From Bacillus_AD sp047238185 (GTDB taxonomy: Bacteria > Bacillota > Bacilli > Bacillales > DSM-1321), in contig NZ_JBDFMI010000001.1 in the NCBI RefSeq assembly GCF_047238185.1, positions 744,001 to 808,000 on the forward strand: a stretch of DNA of 64,000 nucleotides, in the 5' to 3' direction. The position numbers were made by a program, and so were the translations under genes. This document shows positions 1-7,160 of this stretch, in pieces (position 1 is the first letter of the stretch; the number at the start of each line of letters is the position of its first letter). The notes below the pieces were generated by a model. The model searched no databases. It was not told the DNA's origin and saw nothing but the letters and a program-made list of their open reading frames with translations.

Positions 1-36
1 GTAACTGCGGATATTATAAAACGTTTGACTAAATAA
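1..36 (+). CDS. C-terminal end of probable cysteine desulfurase (partial)
   Basis: The first 36 bases read as eleven sense codons (VTADIIKRLTK) and a TAA stop, in the same direction as mnmA and 22 bases before it. In Bacillaceae the gene just upstream of mnmA is normally a dedicated cysteine desulfurase (YrvO/IscS type) that supplies sulfur to MnmA. The identity rests on this neighbourhood; the visible tail is too short to prove the family. Confidence 0.5.
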   Translation, partial: VTADIIKRLTK

Positions 37-58
37 GAATTTTAAATGGGGTGAAGGC

Positions 59-1174
59 ATGACAAAATCACCAAAAGACACCCGTGTTGTGGTTGGTATG
101 TCAGGAGGAGTGGATTCCTCCGTAGCTGCTTTGCTTCTGAAGCAGCAAGGATATGATGTAGTTGGCATCTTCATGAAGAACTGGGATGATACAGATGAAA
201 ATGGAGTCTGCACAGCTACGGAAGATTATGAAGATGTAATGAAAGTTTGCGAACAAATTGGCATTCCCTATTATGGGGTTAATTTCGAAAAGCAATATTG
301 GGACAAAGTATTCACCTACTTCCTTGATGAATACCGTTCAGGGAGAACCCCTAATCCGGATGTCATGTGCAACAAGGAAATTAAGTTCAAAGCGTTCCTT
401 GAGCATGCGATGAATCTTGGGGCAGATTACTTGGCTACTGGCCATTATGCACAGGTAGAATACCGGGACGGCGAATATAAAATGCTTCGCGGCATTGACG
501 ATAACAAGGACCAAACGTATTTCTTGAACCAATTGACGCAAAAACAATTGGAGAAAGTCATGTTTCCTCTAGGGCATTTGCCTAAGACAAAAGTAAGGGA
601 AATCGCAGCTGAAGCAGGGCTTGCTACAGCAAAAAAGAAAGACTCAACAGGTATATGCTTCATCGGGGAACGTAATTTCAAAGAATTCCTTGGAAGTTAT
701 TTGCCGGCACAGCCTGGCAATATGGAAACGATGGAAGGCGACATAAAAGGAAAGCATGACGGTTTGATGTACCACACAATCGGCCAACGCCATGGACTGG
801 GTATCGGTGGAAGCGGTGAGCCGTGGTTTGCTGTGGGGAAAGACCTCAAACGGAATGTGCTGTATGTTGAACAAGGTTTCCACCATGACTCCTTGTATTC
901 TACTTCATTAGAAGCAGACCACATCAGCTGGGTTTCTGATCGTGAAAAGCCTTCTGAGTTCAAATGCACGGCTAAATTCCGCTACCGCCAAACGGATAGC
1001 GGTGTAACAGTCAGAATCTTGGAAGGACAGCGTGCAGAGGTCATTTTTGATGAACCTGTACGTGCGATCACTCCGGGTCAGGCGGTTGTCTTCTACGATG
1101 GGGAAGAATGCCTTGGCGGAGGCACAATCGATAAAGTGTTTAAAAATGGCGAGCAATTGACGTATGTAGGCTAA
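59..1174 (+). CDS. mnmA: tRNA-specific 2-thiouridylase MnmA
   Basis: ATP-dependent enzyme that adds the 2-thio group to wobble uridine 34 of tRNA-Lys, -Glu and -Gln in the cytoplasm. The 371-residue protein carries the PP-loop SGGVDSS at residues 15-21, a family cysteine in PDVMCNKE near residue 103 and the second catalytic cysteine in TGICFIGER near residue 200. Together they fit the persulfide-relay mechanism known for the family. The C-terminal part is the beta-barrel of the family. The start ATG is preceded by GGGGTGAAGG. It lies directly behind the probable sulfur donor gene and ends at its own terminator. Confidence 0.97.
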   Translation: MTKSPKDTRVVVGMSGGVDSSVAALLLKQQGYDVVGIFMKNWDDTDENGVCTATEDYEDVMKVCEQIGIPYYGVNFEKQYWDKVFTYFLDEYRSGRTPNPDVMCNKEIKFKAFLEHAMNLGADYLATGHYAQVEYRDGEYKMLRGIDDNKDQTYFLNQLTQKQLEKVMFPLGHLPKTKVREIAAEAGLATAKKKDSTGICFIGERNFKEFLGSYLPAQPGNMETMEGDIKGKHDGLMYHTIGQRHGLGIGGSGEPWFAVGKDLKRNVLYVEQGFHHDSLYSTSLEADHISWVSDREKPSEFKCTAKFRYRQTDSGVTVRILEGQRAEVIFDEPVRAITPGQAVVFYDGEECLGGGTIDKVFKNGEQLTYVG

Positions 1175-1188
1175 TGGCATCTTTTACA

Positions 1189-1222
1189 AATCCTCAGCTC
1201 CTTTGCGGGCTGAGGATTTTTT
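1189..1222 (+). terminator. Rho-independent terminator after mnmA
   Basis: An AATCCTCAGC / GCTGAGGATT stem with a short loop is followed by a run of T. It closes the mnmA transcript and separates it from yrrB. Confidence 0.9.
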
Positions 1223-1306
1223 GAGCAAAGGATCCTGCGGCATGCATTTTAAATGTCCGGTATGTATATGGTATACTTTTGGAATAGAAAATGGAGCGTG
1301 AACAAT

Positions 1307-1969
1307 ATGACTAAGAATGAATATGGAATCCAATGCATGCAGGAAGGAAAATGGGAGGAAGCGGTAAAAGCGTTTTCTGAAGCGATTGAAGAAAACCCGA
1401 ATGATGCTGTTTCTTATATCAATTTCGGCAATGTCCTGACAGCTGTCGGAGAACGGGAAAAAGCCGTTAATTTTTTCAAAAAAGCACTGACTATAGACGC
1501 TAATGCAGGTGCTGCCTATTACGCACTTGGCAATCTATATTATGAAAGCGAACAATATAGGGAAGCGAAGGACTTTCTTGAAAAGGCAATCCGGGCTGGG
1601 CTGGAAAACAGTGATGGATACTTTATGCTTGGAATGACCCTGCTGCAATTGGACCAGCCTAGGCTGGCCCTTCCTTACCTGCAACGAAGCATTGAACTGA
1701 ACCCTGATGACAGCGATGCACGTTTCCAATATGCCCTGTGCATGGCAGGGGAAGAAATGGTTGAAGAAGCGATCGACCAATTCAATAAAGTAGTGGAGCA
1801 GGATCCAAAACATGCAGATGCTTATTATAATTTAGGAGTAGCCTATGCCGGTTACAAAGAAGATGCCGAAAAAGCATTAGACTATTTCACAAAAGCATTA
1901 GAGATACAAAAGGACCATGTTTTGGCAGCGAATGGAAAAAATGTAATGGAACAATATTTAAACCAGTAA
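1307..1969 (+). CDS. yrrB: Tetratricopeptide repeat protein YrrB
   Basis: A 220-residue soluble protein made almost wholly of tandem 34-residue TPR helices (for example AVSYINFGNVL, AAYYALGNLY, ADAYYNLGVAY), a scaffold for protein-protein contacts. Its partner is not evident from the sequence. ATG 1307 was chosen over an in-frame ATG at 1253 because GGAG stands about ten bases before it. The upstream stretch also contains TATACT at 1272-1277, a likely -10 hexamer that would place the longer start inside the promoter. It is followed 22 bases later by recD2, the gene order seen in B. subtilis. Confidence 0.9.
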   Translation: MTKNEYGIQCMQEGKWEEAVKAFSEAIEENPNDAVSYINFGNVLTAVGEREKAVNFFKKALTIDANAGAAYYALGNLYYESEQYREAKDFLEKAIRAGLENSDGYFMLGMTLLQLDQPRLALPYLQRSIELNPDDSDARFQYALCMAGEEMVEEAIDQFNKVVEQDPKHADAYYNLGVAYAGYKEDAEKALDYFTKALEIQKDHVLAANGKNVMEQYLNQ

Positions 1970-1991
1970 ACGGCCAGAGGAGGGGATAACG

Positions 1992-4421
1992 GTGCAGCAG
2001 AACGAACTGGAATTATTCGATGAACCGAAAAAGTTGTTTATGAAAGGAAGGCATCTTGTCACTATCTTCCATAATGAGCAAAATCTATATTCTGTTGTCC
2101 GGATCCGAGTTGATGAAACGAATGCCCCATATGATGAAAAAGAAGCAGTGATCGTAGGGTATTTTCCTCAGATCCACGAACATGAGACGTATATATTCTA
2201 CGGGAAGCTAAAAGATCATCCGAAATTCGGCATGCAGTTTGCTGTTGACCAATTCCAAAAGGACCTGCCCCAGACAAAGGAAGGCATAGTCAGTTATTTG
2301 TCGAGCAGCCTTTTTCATGGCATCGGGAAAAAAACAGCTGAAAGTATAGTGGAAACGATCGGTGAAAACGCCATTTCAAAGATATTAGCGACGCCCTCTC
2401 TTCTTGATTCAGTCCCAAAGCTCTCTCCCGAAAAAGCGAAATCAATCTATGATACGCTTGTTGAACATCAGGGCCTAGAACAAGTAATGATTGCGTTGAA
2501 TCAATATGGTTTCGGCCCACAGCTGTCCATGAGAATCTATCAAATGTATAAGCAGGATACGTTAAGCATTATCCAAAGCAATCCGTATAAGCTGGTGGAG
2601 GATATCGATGGAATTGGATTTGGGCGTGCGGATGAACTTGGTTTTCAACTGGGGATCAGCGGCAGCCATAGTGACAGGATCAAAGCGGGCTGCTTATATA
2701 CGATTGAGACCCAATGCCAGCAGGAAGGGCATGTATTTGTAGAGGCTGAGGAGCTTCTGCAGAAAGTGCAAGAACTGCTGGAAGGAAATAAAAGGGATGT
2801 AATCGATTTTCAATCCATCTCAAGCGAGTTAATTGAACTGGCTGAGGAAAAGAAGGTCATCATTGAAGAGAAGCGTATCTATTCGCCATCCCTTTATTTC
2901 TCCGAAAGAGGGATAGCAACCAATATAAAACGGATTCTTGAACAGACTGAATATGAAGAAGCATTTCCAAAGTCGGAATTCCTTTTGGCTTTGGGAGAAT
3001 TGGAGGAAAGGCTTGAAGTCGAGTATGCATCAGCCCAAAAAGAAGCGATTGAAACAGCGCTGATGTCTCCAATGATGCTTTTGACCGGCGGCCCGGGTAC
3101 AGGGAAAACGACGGTCATAAAAGGGATTGTTGAACTATACAGCGAGCTTCATGGCGTAAGCATGGACCCTCATGCTTACAAGGATAATGATCCTTTTCCC
3201 TTTGTTCTTGCTGCTCCTACAGGCCGCGCCGCCAAACGGATGACTGAATCGACCGGTTTGCCGGCTGTCACCATCCATCGTTTGCTCGGCTGGAATGGGA
3301 GTGAAGGCTTTAGCTATGATGAAGAAAATCCGATTGAGGGCAGGATTGTCATTATTGATGAAGTCTCAATGGTTGATACGTGGCTTGCGCATCAGCTTTT
3401 GAAGGCTTTGCCGAAGCATGTGCAGGTCATATTTGTTGGTGATGAAGATCAGCTTCCATCGGTGGGGCCAGGGCAAGTTTTGAAGGACCTTCTAGAATCA
3501 GGGTGCATTCCGACTATAAGGTTGGAGAGTATTTACCGACAAGCAGACGGTTCTTCTATCATAGAATTGGCGCATGAAATTAAAAAAGGGCGACTTCCGG
3601 CCAATATCACCACCCAACAAAAGGACCGTTCCTTTTTCTCCTGCCGTACAAGCCAGATCATGGATGTCGTTGAACAAGTTGTCAGAAATGCCAAAAATAA
3701 AGGATATAAAGCAAAGGACCTTCAAGTGCTGGCACCTATGTATAGAGGGCCAGCCGGCATTGATGCCCTAAATAAACTTATTCAGGATATATATAATCCA
3801 AATGAAGATGGTACACGCAGGGAGATGCCGTTTGGAGATGTTGTTTACCGTGTCGGGGATAAGGTCCTTCAATTGGTCAATCAGCCCGAGAGCAATGTTT
3901 TTAATGGCGATATGGGTGAAATCATATCTATTTCTTTTGCAAAGGAGAATACAGAAAAACAAGATCTTGTCTACGTTTCCTTTGATGGAATTGAAGTCAC
4001 CTACACCAAGCAGGATCTTACACAAATTACCCATGCATATTGTTGTTCGATCCATAAATCGCAGGGCAGTGAGTTTCCTATTGTCATCCTGCCGGTTGTA
4101 AAAAGCTACTACCGCATGCTGAGAAGAAAATTAATTTATACGGCGATTACAAGAAGTAAACAATTCTTGATTCTTTGCGGTGAAGAAGAAGCCCTCAGGA
4201 CCGGAGTTGAGCGTACTCAGGACCATGATCGCAATACAACTCTCCAACAGAATCTGCGCTCTATCATTTTGATGGAAGCAGAGAGGCAGGATGAGGAAGA
4301 AAACAATGAATTGCCGGTTGCCGGTGTGGATATTTATAGTGATATGATGAGTATCAATCCGATGATCGGAATGGGTAGCCTGACTCCATTCGATTTCATG
4401 GATCAAGAAAAAATATCTTAA
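1992..4421 (+). CDS. recD2: ATP-dependent DNA helicase RecD2 (YrrC)
   Basis: Superfamily 1B 5'-3' DNA helicase of the RecD2 class, which acts in DNA repair and fork maintenance without RecBC. The 809-residue protein has the long N-terminal extension typical of RecD2, with helix-hairpin-helix-like segments (HGIGKKTAESIVE near residue 112, DIDGIGFGRADELG near 207). It also has Walker A GGPGTGKTT near residue 365, Walker B IIDEVSMVD near 455 and the C-terminal IHKSQGSEFP motif near 687. GTG start behind AGGAGGGG. B. subtilis RecD2 has a similar length. Confidence 0.96.
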   Translation: MQQNELELFDEPKKLFMKGRHLVTIFHNEQNLYSVVRIRVDETNAPYDEKEAVIVGYFPQIHEHETYIFYGKLKDHPKFGMQFAVDQFQKDLPQTKEGIVSYLSSSLFHGIGKKTAESIVETIGENAISKILATPSLLDSVPKLSPEKAKSIYDTLVEHQGLEQVMIALNQYGFGPQLSMRIYQMYKQDTLSIIQSNPYKLVEDIDGIGFGRADELGFQLGISGSHSDRIKAGCLYTIETQCQQEGHVFVEAEELLQKVQELLEGNKRDVIDFQSISSELIELAEEKKVIIEEKRIYSPSLYFSERGIATNIKRILEQTEYEEAFPKSEFLLALGELEERLEVEYASAQKEAIETALMSPMMLLTGGPGTGKTTVIKGIVELYSELHGVSMDPHAYKDNDPFPFVLAAPTGRAAKRMTESTGLPAVTIHRLLGWNGSEGFSYDEENPIEGRIVIIDEVSMVDTWLAHQLLKALPKHVQVIFVGDEDQLPSVGPGQVLKDLLESGCIPTIRLESIYRQADGSSIIELAHEIKKGRLPANITTQQKDRSFFSCRTSQIMDVVEQVVRNAKNKGYKAKDLQVLAPMYRGPAGIDALNKLIQDIYNPNEDGTRREMPFGDVVYRVGDKVLQLVNQPESNVFNGDMGEIISISFAKENTEKQDLVYVSFDGIEVTYTKQDLTQITHAYCCSIHKSQGSEFPIVILPVVKSYYRMLRRKLIYTAITRSKQFLILCGEEEALRTGVERTQDHDRNTTLQQNLRSIILMEAERQDEEENNELPVAGVDIYSDMMSINPMIGMGSLTPFDFMDQEKIS

Positions 4422-4428
4422 TGTATAC

Positions 4429-4465
4429 GGAAAGGCACAGAGTATAAAGCCTTTCCTATTTTTTT
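4429..4465 (+). terminator. Rho-independent terminator after recD2
   Basis: A GGAAAGGC / GCCTTTCC stem with a 12-base loop is followed by TATTTTTTT. It ends the yrrB-recD2 transcript. Confidence 0.85.
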
Positions 4466-4571
4466 GCGCTCACGAAAGCCCACCACAAAGTTCCATAGAT
4501 GGTAATGAAACGTCATTATAATTGCAAGGGAAACGGCCAAAATAGTAATGTTCGGAAAGGCGGGGTGTACT

Positions 4572-5039
4572 TTGCGAACACTCTCTTTACTGAAGGGGAT
4601 GCCTGTGTATGACAATGGAACAATCATCGGGCACGTATCAGATTTAGTGATATCCGATGGCGGCTCTGTAAAGGGCCTGCTCATGGACATGGATTCCCTT
4701 TTTAAGAAAGCAAGGCTTCTCCCTTTATGCGATGTCCTTTCCTTTGGCGGGGACGGATTAACTGCCAAGACTGAATCCTTGATCCCGTATAGCCATGACC
4801 AAGTATATACTCTTCGACATCAGCGAGACTTAACCGGTAAAAAAATCATTAATGATTATGGCGAAGAAATGGGATTATTGGAAGATGTATACTTTACGGA
4901 GCAACTGGGAACAATCGTAGCATATGAAATTTCCAATGGTTTCTTCTCCGATTTGAGAGACGGAAAACAGCTTATTCATGTGCGAAAGCCTCCAACATTA
5001 GGGAAAGATGCCATCATAATTTCAACTCTTGAAAAATGA
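4572..5039 (+). CDS. yrrD: PRC-barrel domain protein YrrD
   Basis: A 155-residue protein with two PRC-barrel-like halves. The first begins GMPVYDNGTIIGHVSDLVI and the second GKKIINDYGEEMGLLEDVY, each the beta-strand opening of the fold known from photosynthetic reaction centre H subunit and RimM. The biochemical role in bacilli is unknown. A TTG start at 4572 is preferred over ATG 4548 because AGGCGGGGTG sits six to seven bases before the TTG. The zinc-ribbon gene follows with its ribosome binding site overlapping the stop. Confidence 0.8.
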   Translation: MRTLSLLKGMPVYDNGTIIGHVSDLVISDGGSVKGLLMDMDSLFKKARLLPLCDVLSFGGDGLTAKTESLIPYSHDQVYTLRHQRDLTGKKIINDYGEEMGLLEDVYFTEQLGTIVAYEISNGFFSDLRDGKQLIHVRKPPTLGKDAIIISTLEK

Positions 5040-5053
5040 GGTGCTTTCCCATA

Positions 5054-5242
5054 ATGAAATGTCCCAATTGTGGAAGTAAAGATATCGGTAAAATTGGTGT
5101 AAACCAATATTACTGCTGGAATTGTTTGATCGAAATGTCCGTTTCCAAAGGAATAATCAATACACATCAAGTGGAGGAAGACGGCAGTTTAAGTTCCTTG
5201 GACGATTTATTCTCCGAGGATGACAGACGCTATACTATGTGA
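5054..5242 (+). CDS. yrzR: Small zinc-ribbon protein (YrzR-like)
   Basis: A 62-residue protein opening with a four-cysteine zinc ribbon (CPNCGSKDIG ... YYCWNCLIEM) and ending in an acidic tail rich in Ser, Asp and Glu. The fold suggests metal binding and possibly nucleic-acid or protein contact; no function is assigned. ATG 5054 has GAGGTG ten bases upstream. A second in-frame ATG at 5036 lacks a ribosome binding site and overlaps the end of yrrD. The symbol is taken from the matching position in B. subtilis and is tentative. Confidence 0.7.
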   Translation: MKCPNCGSKDIGKIGVNQYYCWNCLIEMSVSKGIINTHQVEEDGSLSSLDDLFSEDDRRYTM

Positions 5243-5390
5243 TGGCTGATAGGTGTACAGGGGGTTTCCTTGCCGGCTCTGCCATTGAATGGGCAGAAGG
5301 CCAGTCCCTTCCATACCGGCAGCTCCATTCGGTTATCGCTAGCTCTCGACTGAAGCCGTGTATGCACGGAAAAAGGAAGAGGTGTATGTG

Positions 5391-5522
5391 ATGGGCAAAA
5401 TGTCTATTTCTTCAATGGTCGGCTTTGGGGCTGGCATGGTTGCCGCTTCAATGATCAACTCAAAGAAATTTTCCCAAAAGTCTATGAGAAAAATGAAAAG
5501 AAAAGTAAAATCGCTTTTCTAG
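5391..5522 (+). CDS. yrzQ: YrzQ family small protein (DUF3918)
   Basis: A 43-residue protein starting MGKMSISSMVGFGAGMVAAS, a glycine-rich apolar segment that could insert in the membrane, then a strongly basic tail (KMKRKVKSLF). It matches the tiny YrzQ/DUF3918 proteins found next to yrrI in Bacillus. GGAAGAGG lies upstream of the ATG and a terminator follows the stop at once. Function unknown. Confidence 0.7.
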   Translation: MGKMSISSMVGFGAGMVAASMINSKKFSQKSMRKMKRKVKSLF

Positions 5523-5545
5523 CCCTTTTTTCATATAGGCAGAAG

Positions 5546-5586
5546 AAACCCAAAAAGGAGAATCCTTTTTGGGTTTTCTTTTTGCT
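5546..5586 (+). terminator. Rho-independent terminator after yrzQ
   Basis: A long AAACCCAAAAAGG / CCTTTTTGGGTTT stem is followed by TCTTTTT. Confidence 0.9.
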
Positions 5587-5648
5587 CTGAAAGATGATTG
5601 GATAAAAAAGGCCAATCTGCCAAAGATAAGAACAGGCAGGTGAATATC

Positions 5649-6731
5649 ATGCAAAAATCTAAATGGATTTCAACGTTAAGTATTTTATTGCTTTTGTTTA
5701 TTGTTATCTTTCTCTTCTTAAAAATAAAACCGGTCTGGATGCCGGTTCTTAACCTTTTGCTTACTGCCATCCTTCCATTCGCAATCGCTGCCTTTATAAG
5801 CTACCTATTACATCCCTTAGTGGAAAAACTGCATCAAAAGGGAATGAATAGAGGGTTAAGCATCCTGCTTATTTATGTCATTTTTTTTGGCTCAACGGGC
5901 TTTGCGGTATATCGGGGAATCCCTGTCATGATAAGGGAACTGGAAGAGTTGGTGCAAGCGACACCCATGTTTACGGAAAAATACCAGCATTTCCTGGATT
6001 TAATCCATGCGAAAACTTCACGCTGGCCAATTGAATATAAAGAGAGAATCCAGGATGCGATCATTTTTATGGAAAAAAAGGCCGAGGCTCTTCTCTCCAA
6101 AGCCTTATCATCCTTGATGAAAGTGTTTGATTTTGTTGTTTTGTTCGCAATCATACCATTTATTGCTTTTTATTACTTGAAGGATTGGCCGCAAATAAAA
6201 AAGGCAGCCTGGTATATTACTCCGCCTTTTATGAGGAAGCAGGGGATCTCCTTTTTAAAGGATGCAGAGAAGTCAATCGGAAATTATATAAGAGGGCAAT
6301 TGATCGTTTGCCTGATTATCGGGATGGTATCGGCACTGCTTCTCTGGCTTGTCCACGTGAAGTACAGCCTGCTACTTGGAGTCATCATAGGAATTACGAA
6401 TGTGATCCCTTATTTTGGGCCAGTCATCGGAGCATTTCCAGCGCTATTGATTGCTGCTGCAACAAGTACTAAACAAATGATCTGGGTGGCATTAATAGTA
6501 TTCGGCCTGCAATTTGTAGAAGGAAATATATTGTCGCCAATGATTGTGGGGAAAAGTCTGCATATGCATCCTTTAATTATCATGTTCAGCCTTTTTATCG
6601 GTGGAGAAATAGCCGGTGTAATCGGTTTGATCCTAGCGGTTCCTATTTTGGCCATATTGAAGGTTGCCATTGTCCAGCTAAAGGCTTATCGTGTGAAGGA
6701 GCGGCAGCGCGAGCAATTGCAAAAAGAGTAA
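5649..6731 (+). CDS. yrrI: AI-2E family transporter YrrI
   Basis: Polytopic membrane protein of the AI-2E exporter/PerM family, about 360 residues with roughly eight membrane helices. An N-terminal pair of helices is followed by a soluble charged stretch (near residues 90-150) and a C-terminal helix bundle with the family signature ITNVIPYFGPVIGAFPA. Family members have been linked to signal export or Na+/H+ exchange; the substrate here is unknown. ATG 5649 with GGCAGGTG upstream is preferred over an in-frame TTG at 5598 and gives about the family length. B. subtilis has glnQHMP between yrrD and yrrI; that operon is absent here. Confidence 0.88.
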   Translation: MQKSKWISTLSILLLLFIVIFLFLKIKPVWMPVLNLLLTAILPFAIAAFISYLLHPLVEKLHQKGMNRGLSILLIYVIFFGSTGFAVYRGIPVMIRELEELVQATPMFTEKYQHFLDLIHAKTSRWPIEYKERIQDAIIFMEKKAEALLSKALSSLMKVFDFVVLFAIIPFIAFYYLKDWPQIKKAAWYITPPFMRKQGISFLKDAEKSIGNYIRGQLIVCLIIGMVSALLLWLVHVKYSLLLGVIIGITNVIPYFGPVIGAFPALLIAAATSTKQMIWVALIVFGLQFVEGNILSPMIVGKSLHMHPLIIMFSLFIGGEIAGVIGLILAVPILAILKVAIVQLKAYRVKERQREQLQKE

Positions 6732-6745
6732 TGGACCAAAACCAT

Positions 6746-6774
6746 TTGACAAAAGAAGAAGTTGTCCCTATAAT
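6746..6774 (+). promoter_or_regulatory. SigA promoter of alaS
   Basis: TTGACA at 6746-6751 and TATAAT at 6769-6774 are separated by exactly 17 bases, a consensus vegetative promoter. It lies just ahead of the T-box leader. Confidence 0.92.
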
Positions 6775-6779
6775 CCAAT

Positions 6780-7047
6780 AATAGAAGAATTGAAATAAAA
6801 CGTTGAAGGAACAAGTATGTTATCAACTGCCTGAAGGCACATTTCCGTGCTGATAGAGAGGGATTCCCGTTGGCTGCAAGGGATCTGGGGAAAAGGATAA
6901 CAGAAAGCTAGTCTGGAGTGTAGCTAATCCCTACCGTTTGCCGCGTTAAGGCGACTAAGGTGATGGATGGATTATGTAAGAATCCTTTCATAATTAGGGT
7001 GGTACCGCGAGCTTGCTCTCGTCCCTTTTGGGATGAGGGTTTTTTTG
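6780..7047 (+). promoter_or_regulatory. T-box leader (tRNA-Ala sensing riboswitch) of alaS
   Basis: The leader contains the T-box core AGGGTGGTACCGCG at 6996-7009, followed by a terminator hairpin. The upper part shows Stem I architecture: an AGTA-containing segment at about 6814, TGTTATC pairing with GATAACA, then GAAAGCT. The GCT at 6907-6909 sits where the specifier codon is expected and encodes alanine, matching the downstream alaS. By the known mechanism, uncharged tRNA-Ala pairs with the specifier and the T-box and allows read-through. Confidence 0.93.
7016..7046 (+). terminator. Regulated terminator of the alaS T-box
   Basis: A CTCGTCCC / GGGATGAG stem with a TTTT loop is followed by GG and seven T. 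It competes with the antiterminator that includes the T-box core just upstream. Confidence 0.9.
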
Positions 7048-7160
7048 TGTCCAAAACTATTTGTGCCAGCATGTACCAATTGCTGCTAGGCAATAACCGT
7101 TGACTGGTTCCAGAGCCATTTCTTTTACAAGTGATGATTATTTTAAGGAGGAAAAATAAA

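Noticed and set aside
5243..5390. Possible repeat element between yrzR and yrzQ
   Set aside because: Short GC-rich complementary pieces are present but no extended stem and no match to the GCTTGTCGG segments.
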